NCBI GenBank assembly: GCA_964530165.1
Contig: CAZGYE010000113.1
Location: forward strand, 1-15,680
Direction of reading: 5' to 3'
Length of the DNA stretch: 15,680 bases
Source: CAZGYE01 sp964530165
GTDB lineage: Bacteria; Planctomycetota; Planctomycetia; Planctomycetales; Planctomycetaceae
Part shown: in pieces, positions 6,956 to 14,804 of the stretch
How positions within the stretch are numbered: the first letter of the stretch is position 1
Layout of the letters: each line of letters opens with the position of its first letter
Position numbers and translations under genes: made by a program
Notes under the pieces: model-generated
The model's input: the letters and a program-made list of their open reading frames with translations, nothing else
Told to the model about the DNA's origin: nothing
Database searches by the model: none

Positions 6956-9751
6956 ATGGCTCGCAGATCTCAGTCGGCGGGCAAGCGAAGGCCGGCCGGT
7001 GCTGCTCGCGGCGCGGCAGAAAGCGTCGAGCGGAAATCTCTTGGTAAGTATTTGATCCGGAAGAGGATCGGCGCCGGCGGCATGGGGACGGTGTATTTGG
7101 CCCTCGACACCGAGCTGAACCGCACCGTCGCGCTGAAAGTCCTTCCCAAAGAGAAAGCCGAAAACCCGTTACTAGTCAAGCGGTTCAAGTCTGAGGCCCA
7201 GTCGGCCGCTCAACTCAAGCACGACAATGTCGTCACCATCTACGAAGCTGGCCAAGTAGACGGTCTGCTCTACATCGCGTTGGAGTACATCGAAGGCACC
7301 GACGTTCAGCAACTGCTGGACCGGCGAGGTTGTTTGCCTGCCAAACGAACGATCGAGATCGTCAAGCAGGTCGCGCGGGCTCTGCGCCACGCTCACAAGC
7401 AGGGCATCGTCCACCGCGACATCAAGCCGTCGAATTTGCTGATCCGCCGTGACGGAGTCGTCAAGCTCACCGATCTGGGCCTGGCCCGCTCGATCGACGA
7501 CTCGGTGGAAACCTCGATCACGCGCGCCGGAACAACCGTCGGAACGGTCGACTACATGGCGCCCGAACAGGCGCGCGACAGTCGGGCGGCCGACATCCGT
7601 AGCGACATCTATTCGCTGGGCTGTACCTGGTATCACATGTTGACCGGTGTCGCGCCATTTGCCGAGGGCAGCCTGACCAACAAACTGAACGCCCACGCGT
7701 CGCAACCGCCGCCCGATCCGCGGTTGGAAAAGGAGTCGATTCCGGAAGGCATCGTCGCCATCATGCATCGCATGATGGCGAAATCGCCCCAGGATCGCTA
7801 TCAGACCCCCGCAAAACTGCTCAAGGACCTGGAAAATGCCAACCTGATTCGCAAGGCCGTGTCGGTCGAGGCGTTGGCGGCACTGGCCGACGACGGCGAT
7901 GCAGAATCACCGAGGAAAACTTCGGCGGCGTCAACCGCGACAGAAGCCTCCAACCCCACGGCGGCGCCACCGGCGCGCACGCTCCCGCCGAAAGTTCAGC
8001 GCACCTCCAAAAAGCGAGAAACAGAGCCGGATGAGGAATCGGAACAGCACAGCATCAGCCTCACACCGCTGCAGAATGTGGCGATCGCGGCTGTCGCCGT
8101 CGGGTTCTTGATTCTGTTGTGGTGGATCAGCAGCCAATTCGCCGCTGATTTGGATATCCCGCCGACTCGGCCTCAGCCGACCTCAGTCGAGACCGGGCAA
8201 AAAGAGCCGGCCCGCGAGCAGGAACAAGAACCGGCCCGCGAACAGGAGGTGGCCGATGTTGAGCCCGACGTCTCCACTCCGGATGAGGCTTCCGATGTAG
8301 GCCGGCCCGAAGAGGAATCGGCGAAGACAGCCGAGCAAGTGATCGTCCAGGCTTCCATCGGACGTGAAGGTGAAGGGGGGCAGATGCCGGCATGGGTAGC
8401 GAAAACCATTGCGCCGGGAGCTGTCTTCACGTCACCGGCCGGGTCCGAGTTGCCGACGTTCACGGTCGGACGTGACACGAGCGGTTCTTCCCAATTTGCC
8501 AACCTCGGCCGGGCCTTGAAAGAGATTCCCGAATCCGGCGGCGTGGTCCAGCTTGTTGGAGCGGGACCGTTCCCATTGAATCCGATTCGGCTGACCGATC
8601 GCCAACAGGTCGTGATCACCGGCGCCGAAGGCAGCCGGCCGCTCGTGGTTCTCCAGCCCGACCCTGCCGGCAAAGCCGCCGCTTGGCTCAGCGTATCGAA
8701 CGGCTCGCTGGTCTTGATAGGTCTGGATCTGGCCGTCAAGGCAAGCCAGTTCTCCCAAGACGGCGAGCTGGCGTTGGTCGACGTCAACTCCGGCGATTTG
8801 GTGGTGCGGAATTGCTCCGTTACGCTTTTGGGAAACCGCAACGGACGAACTTCTGCGTTCCGCCTGTCGGGATCGCGAGTTTGGCCCGATCGCACTCCGG
8901 CCCATCAGTCGCGGATCTTGTTGGAGAGAACCTTTGTTCGTGGGGGCAATTTGTCGGTTTTGGACGTCGACCAGTCCGCCACCGATCTGTTCGCCGGCAA
9001 TTGTTTGTTCGCGACCGGAAACTCGCCCATTGTGCGGCTCACAAGCTCATCAAAGTCACACGCGACAGACGGCTCGGATGGCGCGCCGGCGCGCGTCTTA
9101 CGATTCCTCTCGTGCAGTGCGTGCGCGAGACGGACGGCGTTCGAGTTGGCGCCGGGGCCGGATGCGGACAATCCCCCGCCCACGCACGTGCTGCTGCTCA
9201 ATTCACTGTTCGGAGCTGAAGAGGGAGCAGTCAATACCGTGCTGGTCTCGTTGGCCAATTGGCCACAGCAGGCGGACCGAGGGCCGAATCGCTCTCTGCT
9301 CAAGAACCTGCGGTGGACGGTCCGGTCATCTCTGGTGTTGGGATGGGGCGAGCTTGTCCGGTTCCAGCCCAACGAGGCGCTCAACGTCTGGGATGCTGCC
9401 GGCTGGCACCAGTTTTGGAAAGACCCCGTCGAGCACGCGCAATTTCAAATGGGCCCTTGGCCCGAAACGCCGATCGCTAACTTTGCGAATCTGACGCCCA
9501 GGCAGCTCGATTCATCAACGATCGAAGTGACGGGAGTCACGGCCAGCGGCGGCGGGCGTCCCGGCTGCGACGTCTCCATGATGGTGTCCACGCCACCCGC
9601 GAAAACACTGATGCAAGCCTTGGCGCCGGCCAAAGCGCCATCTCTTGCAGGAACGTCGAAAAAGGGGCGCACTTTGAAGTCGAACACGTCGAAACCAAAA
9701 CGGAAACCGGCCAAAAAGAAAAAACGAGGCGTCACCCGCCCGAACTTTTGA
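6956..9751 (+). CDS. Membrane-anchored Hanks-type Ser/Thr protein kinase with large extracytoplasmic domain
   Basis: The protein has 931 residues. The kinase domain is at about 30-295: P-loop GAGGMGTVY (39-47), VALK lysine K61, helix-C E80, catalytic HRDIKPSN (153-160, D155), metal-binding DLG instead of DFG (173-175), and APEQ (202-205). All core residues are present, so it should be active, phosphorylating proteins on Ser or Thr in the cytoplasm. A Pro/Ala-rich juxtamembrane region follows, then one transmembrane helix (about 373-395, VAIAAVAVGFLILLWWI). After it come an acidic linker with a duplicated EPAREQE unit (417-431) and an outer domain of about 400 residues. That domain has repeated short strands (LGRALKEIPESGGVVQLVGAG, VVITGAEGSRPLVVL) that suggest a pectate-lyase-like parallel beta-helix. 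No PASTA repeats occur. The last 30 residues are very rich in Lys and Arg. The outer domain is a guess; the kinase is certain. Confidence 0.96.
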   Translation: MARRSQSAGKRRPAGAARGAAESVERKSLGKYLIRKRIGAGGMGTVYLALDTELNRTVALKVLPKEKAENPLLVKRFKSEAQSAAQLKHDNVVTIYEAGQVDGLLYIALEYIEGTDVQQLLDRRGCLPAKRTIEIVKQVARALRHAHKQGIVHRDIKPSNLLIRRDGVVKLTDLGLARSIDDSVETSITRAGTTVGTVDYMAPEQARDSRAADIRSDIYSLGCTWYHMLTGVAPFAEGSLTNKLNAHASQPPPDPRLEKESIPEGIVAIMHRMMAKSPQDRYQTPAKLLKDLENANLIRKAVSVEALAALADDGDAESPRKTSAASTATEASNPTAAPPARTLPPKVQRTSKKRETEPDEESEQHSISLTPLQNVAIAAVAVGFLILLWWISSQFAADLDIPPTRPQPTSVETGQKEPAREQEQEPAREQEVADVEPDVSTPDEASDVGRPEEESAKTAEQVIVQASIGREGEGGQMPAWVAKTIAPGAVFTSPAGSELPTFTVGRDTSGSSQFANLGRALKEIPESGGVVQLVGAGPFPLNPIRLTDRQQVVITGAEGSRPLVVLQPDPAGKAAAWLSVSNGSLVLIGLDLAVKASQFSQDGELALVDVNSGDLVVRNCSVTLLGNRNGRTSAFRLSGSRVWPDRTPAHQSRILLERTFVRGGNLSVLDVDQSATDLFAGNCLFATGNSPIVRLTSSSKSHATDGSDGAPARVLRFLSCSACARRTAFELAPGPDADNPPPTHVLLLNSLFGAEEGAVNTVLVSLANWPQQADRGPNRSLLKNLRWTVRSSLVLGWGELVRFQPNEALNVWDAAGWHQFWKDPVEHAQFQMGPWPETPIANFANLTPRQLDSSTIEVTGVTASGGGRPGCDVSMMVSTPPAKTLMQALAPAKAPSLAGTSKKGRTLKSNTSKPKRKPAKKKKRGVTRPNF

Positions 9752-9810
9752 GCGCCGAGGAATCGACCGCTCAGCGCGGCTCCCGCTCAGGTGGTCAATC
9801 GAGGTGAGCT

Positions 9811-10935
9811 ATGAGACTGCTCCACCGTAGCACGATCCAACTGTTGATATCCGGCTTGGCGCTGTTCGCAATCGTGGACGCTGCCGACGCGCAACTCGGC
9901 GACGTTCGCCGGGGGCCGGGATCATCGGCTGCCAACCAGCGGCCGAAAAGAACGACCGTCTCCGTCGAACTGTTCACCGGCAGCGAGGGCGTCGGGCTTC
10001 ATGCCCAGCAGTGGCAACAGGTGTTTGCGAAGCTGGGCGTCTCGTTCCGGGCGCGCCGGGCGATCTTCAAGGACAAACCGGAAGTCCGTGAGCGGATGCT
10101 CGGCTCGACCCGTCAGGTGACGGTCGTCGGCCGGCTGGACCGTAGCGGACAGATCGTTCTGCCGGACCGCACGTTTCGCCGCAGCGACGCCGCCAAGCTG
10201 GCCGAATGGATCCGCGAGCTAAAAACTTTCGGCGCCAAAGGCTCTCCCGAAGGCAAACAGTTGTGGGGGTTGGACAAGGTCCAGTTCTCTTCCCTTTACA
10301 GCGCGCTGGGTGCGATGCTCGCAGCCGACCTGGAAGGACTCGATCTCGAAACGGCCCTGGCCAAGATGCAATTGCCGGCAAGATACCCGCTGCGGATCAC
10401 CACGACCGCCCGGGGCTGGCTGAGCACGGAGTTTCCTCGCGCACCGGCGCACCGGCATTCCCTGAAAGGCTTGAGCAAAGGAACCGCGCTGGCCATCGTG
10501 CTCAACGACTATGGACTCGGCTTCCGGCCGTTGCGGACTCCCGAGGGCACGATCGAGTTGGCGGTTGATCCCTTCACGAAGACGACTGACGTCTGGCCCA
10601 TCGGTTGGGAAATGGCAGCGATCGAGCGCCGCAAGGCGGCCCCCAAGATGTTCCAACTTGTGCCCGTCGAGCTGGAAGATGTCAAACTCATCGACGTCCT
10701 CGCCGCCGTGTCGGTGAAAACCGATGTCCCGATTCTCATCGATCACTACCGCATCGCGGCCAAGCAAATCGACCTGGACAACCAGCGGGTCTCCCAGAAA
10801 CCGAGCCAGGTCTCCTGGAGTTTGTTGATCAAGCGGCTGGCCAATTCGGCCAAACTCACCCGGGAGATCAAACGGGACGAAAGCGGCCGACCGTTCGTGT
10901 GGATCAGCCCGCTGGTACCAAGACGCCGGCAATGA
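9811..10935 (+). CDS. Secreted protein of unknown function with STN/secretin-N-like C-terminal domain
   Basis: The protein has 374 residues. A signal peptide is clear: basic MRLLHR, hydrophobic IQLLISGLALFAIV, and a likely cut after ADA (residue 27). I do not recognise the middle (about 45-270), which has a mixed alpha/beta look and contains TVSVELFTGSEGVGL and a Cys-free segment. Residues 286-350 (VELEDVKLIDVLAAVSVKTD, then VPILIDHY) follow the pattern of the short N-terminal domain of secretins and TonB receptors: a strand, a helix with xDVLxAV, then a strand. That match is by eye only. It starts 59 nt after the kinase stop, with GAGGTG as ribosome binding site, so it is probably co-transcribed and may meet the outer domain of the kinase in the periplasm. 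Confidence 0.7.
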   Translation: MRLLHRSTIQLLISGLALFAIVDAADAQLGDVRRGPGSSAANQRPKRTTVSVELFTGSEGVGLHAQQWQQVFAKLGVSFRARRAIFKDKPEVRERMLGSTRQVTVVGRLDRSGQIVLPDRTFRRSDAAKLAEWIRELKTFGAKGSPEGKQLWGLDKVQFSSLYSALGAMLAADLEGLDLETALAKMQLPARYPLRITTTARGWLSTEFPRAPAHRHSLKGLSKGTALAIVLNDYGLGFRPLRTPEGTIELAVDPFTKTTDVWPIGWEMAAIERRKAAPKMFQLVPVELEDVKLIDVLAAVSVKTDVPILIDHYRIAAKQIDLDNQRVSQKPSQVSWSLLIKRLANSAKLTREIKRDESGRPFVWISPLVPRRRQ

Positions 10936-10956
10936 TAGACTGACGAGTGGTCTATC
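10934..10956 (+). terminator. Short hairpin right after the STN-like gene
   Basis: GATAGAC (10934-10940) pairs perfectly with GTCTATC (10950-10956) around a 9-nt loop and overlaps the TGA stop codon. No T-run follows, so it is only a weak terminator candidate. The right arm is part of the dispersed repeat starting at 10942, but the left arm is not conserved in the other copy. Confidence 0.3.
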
Positions 10957-11050
10957 AAAGCCAATTTGACAGGTGTCGTGGGGCAGGCTTTCCAGCCTGC
11001 CGATTGGCCGAGGCAGGCTGAAAAGCCTGCTCCACACTCGGCTGTGCGTA
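10942..11050. repeat. Dispersed double-hairpin repeat, copy 1
   Basis: The segment begins with GACGAGTGGTCT, shared with a copy at 15623. Two hairpins follow that are mirror images of each other: GGCAGGCT-TTCC-AGCCTGCC (10982-11001, 8-bp stem) and GCAGGCT-GAAA-AGCCTGC (11013-11030, 7-bp stem). The right flank (CCACACTCGGCTGTGCGT, 11031-11048) is the reverse complement of the flank seen left of the hairpin in the second copy. It separates the STN-like gene from the ThDP-binding gene and adds about 36 spurious in-frame codons upstream of that gene. Confidence 0.82.
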
Positions 11051-11080
11051 AGAATCTCTCGATCGACCGGCCTGACTTCC

Positions 11081-11569
11081 ATGTTCTCTGGTGACGACAT
11101 TGTTGAACTTCTCGGCGAGATGGGCATTACCCACGTCGTCTGGGTCCCCGACAGCACTTTCGGAGAGTGGGAGCAGGCGATCGGATCGTCTGAGTCGCTG
11201 AAGCTGGTCCGCGTTTGCCGGGAAGGCGAAGCGTGGGCGGTGGCCGCCGGGCTTCATCTGGGAGGAGCCCGGCCGCTGGTGATCATCCAATGCACCGGGC
11301 TGTTCGAATCGGGCGATGCGCTGCGGAATGTGTTGTACGACTACAAGTTACCGTTGTTCGCGCTGATCGGTTACCGCAGCTATTTGAGCGACAGCTCGCT
11401 GCCCGGCGACACGGCCCGCGTCTTCGCCGAGCCGATTCTAAAGGCCTGGGACATCGAGTACCGCCTGATCGACGACCCGGACAAGCGCGACCTGATCTCC
11501 CAGTTCTACACCACGTGCCGAGAGGCCCAGAAGCCGGGCATCGCGCTGATTGCCGAGGGAAAAGCATAG
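11081..11569 (+). CDS. ThDP-binding (PYR) domain subunit, sulfopyruvate/phosphonopyruvate decarboxylase alpha-like
   Basis: The protein has 162 residues, the size of a single N-terminal thiamine-diphosphate pyrimidine-binding domain. The order fits ComD-like alpha subunits: FSGDDIVELLGEMGITHVVWVPDS, then RVCREGEAWAVAAGLHLGG (E48 is the expected glutamate that activates the cofactor), then PLVIIQCTGLFESGDALRN. These subunits decarboxylate 2-keto acids carrying a sulfonate or phosphonate, but only together with a beta subunit bearing the diphosphate-binding domain. No such gene follows; the next gene is on the other strand. The partner must be elsewhere or the function has changed. The frame is open back to a GTG at 10973, but that part is repeat DNA, so I chose the ATG at 11081. 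Confidence 0.82.
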   Translation: MFSGDDIVELLGEMGITHVVWVPDSTFGEWEQAIGSSESLKLVRVCREGEAWAVAAGLHLGGARPLVIIQCTGLFESGDALRNVLYDYKLPLFALIGYRSYLSDSSLPGDTARVFAEPILKAWDIEYRLIDDPDKRDLISQFYTTCREAQKPGIALIAEGKA

Positions 11570-11573
11570 CGCT

Positions 11574-11683
11574 CCCAAACCGACAACTCGTTGTCACAGC
11601 CCACTATCCCCCAAACCGACAACTCGTTGTCGCAATGCACCAGCTCTACAGTTCATCCACCGACAACGAGTTGTCGGTTTGGG
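11574..11683. repeat. Three exact copies of a 22-nt palindromic repeat, two direct and one inverted
   Basis: The unit is CCCAAACC followed by the near-palindrome GACAACTCGTTGTC. Copies lie at 11574-11595 and 11610-11631 (same direction, 36 nt apart) and at 11662-11683 (inverted). All three are identical over 22 nt by eye. Copies 2 and 3 can form a perfect 22-bp stem with a 30-nt loop, and each copy can also form its own 6-bp hairpin. The location between convergent genes suggests a bidirectional terminator or a mobile palindromic element. Confidence 0.88.
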
Positions 11684-11854
11684 TTCCTACGAACAATCCG
11701 GGGTTGGTTGGTCCCGTGATATCGATTGCGTCAACCGGCAAAATCGACCACACTCGCTGTCATCTGCTGTTCGCGTCGTCGGATTCGTTTTCTCCGGAAA
11801 ACCGTGAGGGATTCGATGATCTAAGCCACCGGGTTCCTTCCATGGCAGTCTCCA

Positions 11855-11894
11855 GCCGCGGGTGGATACGCACGGATATTCATCCGCGGCTAAT
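11855..11894. repeat. Hairpin repeat of the CCGCGG-ATCC type
   Basis: GCCGCGGGTGGAT (11855-11867) faces ATTCATCCGCGGC (11878-11890), pairing along its length with G-T or mismatched positions, around a loop with CACGGAT. From memory, the ATCCGCGG/CACGGAT wording resembles a dispersed repeat common between genes in several bacterial phyla, planctomycetes among them. It lies 30 nt beyond the stop of the radical SAM gene and could end that transcript. Confidence 0.55.
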
Positions 11895-11923
11895 GGGCGA
11901 TGACGATAGAAACAGACAGAACA

Positions 11924-12790
11924 TCAGCAACCATAATACCGCTCGGCCGGCAGACCGGTGCATTCGGTGACTTTCGCGGCAATACGATCGACCTCGTCGT
12001 TGGAGAGCGGGGTGACGAACGCCTCGGCCGGTGCGCGGGCCACGGTGTAGACCTGGACGAGCTTGATCCGTCCGCCGCCGGCAACGACCTCGTTGAGCCG
12101 CTCGCAAAACGCATCGATCTCCGCGGCCGGCGGTCGCTCGCCGTCGATTTGCATGAACAGACTCTGAATGACGATCGGCCGCTTTCTCGCCGCGGCGGTG
12201 AGGTTCTGCAAAACTCGCCGGAACGGAATCTTCGTCCGCTCGACCCGCCGGTAATACGTTTCGGTTCCTGATTCGAGCTTGGCCCAAATCTCGCCATTGT
12301 TGTCATCGAGCATTTCCAGCCCGCGCTCGACGGCCGGCCGGTGAAACATGCTGGCGTTGGTGATGAGCACCAGTTTCACATCGTCGAGGTCGTGCGTTCG
12401 CTTCAACTCGGCCACGGCGGCGACGATCCGGTCGAAATTGCGGTACGTGGTCGGCTCGCCGTCTCCGGAAAACGCGATATCGTTCAACCGCCGCAAAGTC
12501 TCAGGGACGTCGGCGAATTTCTTGTCCTGGAAAATCTCACCACTGGCGACGAGCGTGAGCATCCCGTCCAGCTCGGCCAGCAGACGGTCGGTTTCGACGA
12601 ACGTGGTTTCCCTCTCGCTGCGGCGATCGACCTGGCAGTAGATGCAATCGAAATTACAGACCTTGTCCGGATTGAGATTGATGCCGATCGAAATCGCCCC
12701 GCTCCGCCGCGAAAGCACGGGGTAGACGAACTTGTTCTCGTGGAACGTCCGCGAATGGTCGGTGTAGAAGGGAATTGATGTCTCAGTCAT
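11924..12790 (-). CDS. Radical SAM protein (COG0731-like), function unknown
   Basis: The protein has 288 residues from the ATG at 12790. The [4Fe-4S]-binding motif CNFDCIYC (C45, C49, C52) has the canonical CxxxCxxC spacing, and FSGDGEPT (107-114) supplies the SAM-binding GGE-like motif. The N-terminal wording (IPFYTDHSRTF ... VYPVLSRRSG ... NLNPDKVCNFDC) and C-terminal VQVYTVARAPAEAFVTPLSN resemble the uncharacterised COG0731-type proteins related to wyosine-forming enzymes. No SPASM or B12 domain is visible. It presumably performs a radical reaction in the cytoplasm, with no indication of substrate. The frame is open to an ATG at 12847 directly after the hicA stop. I prefer 12790 because the extra 19 residues show no family character. 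It is the last gene of the minus-strand series. Confidence 0.9.
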   Translation of the reverse strand: MTETSIPFYTDHSRTFHENKFVYPVLSRRSGAISIGINLNPDKVCNFDCIYCQVDRRSERETTFVETDRLLAELDGMLTLVASGEIFQDKKFADVPETLRRLNDIAFSGDGEPTTYRNFDRIVAAVAELKRTHDLDDVKLVLITNASMFHRPAVERGLEMLDDNNGEIWAKLESGTETYYRRVERTKIPFRRVLQNLTAAARKRPIVIQSLFMQIDGERPPAAEIDAFCERLNEVVAGGGRIKLVQVYTVARAPAEAFVTPLSNDEVDRIAAKVTECTGLPAERYYGC

Positions 12791-12847
12791 TGCTTTGGTT
12801 TCAAGTGAATCCAGCGAACAACAATTCTCCGGCCGCGTTGGGGGCAT

Positions 12848-13036
12848 TCAAAATCTTGGTGCGAGACCGGCCTGTTTACAGAGTTCGTTCGCCGTGATTC
12901 GATCCAAGCGCCCGTGTCTCTTGACGGGAATCGTCTTGGTACCATCGGTGTAGATTGAGTGATTTCCCCCCTCGCGCAGCAGATAGAAGCCGTTCTGTTT
13001 GAGGTACTTGATCAACTCACGCCGTTTGACTGACAT
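12848..13036 (-). CDS. hicA: HicA-family mRNA interferase toxin
   Basis: The protein has 62 residues, the usual HicA size. It shows the dsRNA-binding-like alpha-beta-beta-beta-alpha pattern: MSVKRRELIKYLKQNGFYLL, then REGGNHSIY with the catalytic histidine H26, then TIPVKRHGRLDRITANELCKQAGL. HicA toxins bind and cut mRNA in the cytoplasm and are held in check by HicB. The gene overlaps the end of hicB by 20 nt, the standard translationally coupled arrangement. I chose the ATG at 13036; the frame extends to 13063, but that part lies inside hicB and lacks family character. The radical SAM gene follows after 57 nt. Confidence 0.92.
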   Translation of the reverse strand: MSVKRRELIKYLKQNGFYLLREGGNHSIYTDGTKTIPVKRHGRLDRITANELCKQAGLAPRF

Positions 13037-13256
13037 CGTCGATCTCGACGGGGATCTGTTCAATCAAGCAACCTGCCGCTGGGATCTCTTTGTCTTGCTC
13101 ACGATAGGCCGCAATCATTTCACTCACTGCGTCTCGCAGCATCAAGCGGCATTCCTCGATGTCTCGTCCTTCTGTCACGACCTCCGGCCATTCCACCAGT
13201 TGTCCCATATAGCCGGCTTTGGTCTTTGTGTACTTGGCAGTGTAATTGCTCAACAT
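13017..13256 (-). CDS. hicB: HicB-family antitoxin
   Basis: The protein has 79 residues. It has the partial RNase-H-like fold of HicB: YTAKYTKTKAGYMGQLVEWPEVVTEGRDIEECRLMLRDAV, with the typical hydrophobic-W-P stretch and the EGRDIEEC helix start. It ends shortly after that domain, so the C-terminal ribbon-helix-helix or helix-turn-helix DNA-binding domain of many HicB proteins is absent. It should neutralise HicA by direct binding, while autoregulation at the promoter is doubtful. It lies directly upstream of hicA (20-nt overlap) and 24 nt after the retropepsin-like gene. Confidence 0.88.
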   Translation of the reverse strand: MLSNYTAKYTKTKAGYMGQLVEWPEVVTEGRDIEECRLMLRDAVSEMIAAYREQDKEIPAAGCLIEQIPVEIDDVSQTA

Positions 13257-13280
13257 TCCCTCATGGCCTCGAATTGGCGC

Positions 13281-13694
13281 TCATTTCAGGTCCGCTTTCT
13301 GTACTTTCATCAAGCGGTGGCCGACCATGTCGACTGCAGCCTGCGATTGTTCGAGCACGACGTACCCAACCAACGGTTCGTACACGCCGTTTTCGGGATA
13401 CATCTCGACGAACAGAACGTCGGTATGCATGCGTCGGAAGCCTTCCAGTTGAACTTCGACGGGGCCGCACAGCTGGCCGACAACTGTCTCCTGGGCGGCT
13501 GTTTCGACTTCGACTTCTTCAATGAGTTCGGGATTCCCCAGCCGTTCCTTCCACGCAGCAGGAAGGACCAGGAATGTGGTGCCGGTGTCGACCAGTCCAT
13601 CGCAACGAAGCGTCTTGGTCCGATCGGCGACATTCGTCACCGAAATCGACGTGACGATTCTTCCCATCTTGATGGAGCCCTTCGTGTGTTTCAT
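13281..13694 (-). CDS. Small retropepsin-like (clan AA) aspartic protease
   Basis: The protein has 137 residues from the ATG at 13694, or 128 from an in-frame ATG at 13667, where MGRIVTSISVTNV looks more like the start of relatives. The active-site motif is GLVDTGTTFLVLPAAW (33-48), with D36-T-G as the catalytic triad, followed by KERLG as in many bacterial homologues. The C-terminal YEPLVGYVVLEQSQAAVD gives the second hydrophobic-Gly motif. With a single DTG it must dimerise to form an active site, as retroviral proteases do. There is no signal peptide, so it is cytoplasmic. Its substrate is unknown. It lies between ilvC (23 nt upstream) and hicB (24 nt downstream). The start is uncertain; the family call is good. 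Confidence 0.85.
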   Translation of the reverse strand: MKHTKGSIKMGRIVTSISVTNVADRTKTLRCDGLVDTGTTFLVLPAAWKERLGNPELIEEVEVETAAQETVVGQLCGPVEVQLEGFRRMHTDVLFVEMYPENGVYEPLVGYVVLEQSQAAVDMVGHRLMKVQKADLK

Positions 13695-13717
13695 TGTTGC
13701 ATTCTACCCCAGAACGG

Positions 13718-14722
<1,005 letters not shown>

Positions 14723-14804
14723 GTTGCTGTCCTTTGACTAGGGATGAGGGGTTCGGGATTGACGGGATCGAGTTCGCTGGGTGGCGTTCCGCGGCGACGC
14801 GAGT

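Larger units (their letters stand above)
11570..11923. other. 354-nt intergenic region between convergent genes
   Basis: No gene is supported here. The stretch holds three copies of a 22-nt palindromic repeat (11574-11683), a plain segment (11684-11854), and a hairpin repeat (11855-11894). As the meeting point of two opposing gene series it should stop transcription from both sides, and both hairpin structures could do that. Confidence 0.65.

Noticed and set aside
10973..11080. In-frame GTG extension of the ThDP-binding gene
   Set aside because: These 36 codons come entirely from the dispersed double-hairpin repeat and its flank. The domain begins right at the ATG at 11081.
10219..11157. 312-aa minus-strand open frame across the STN-like gene and the repeat
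   Set aside because: It is antisense to the STN-like gene and continues through repeat DNA. No domain is recognised.
11574..11683. Short CRISPR array
   Set aside because: There are only three units, one is inverted, spacers differ in length (14 and 30 nt), and no cas gene is near. The unit is itself palindromic and behaves like an intergenic repeat.
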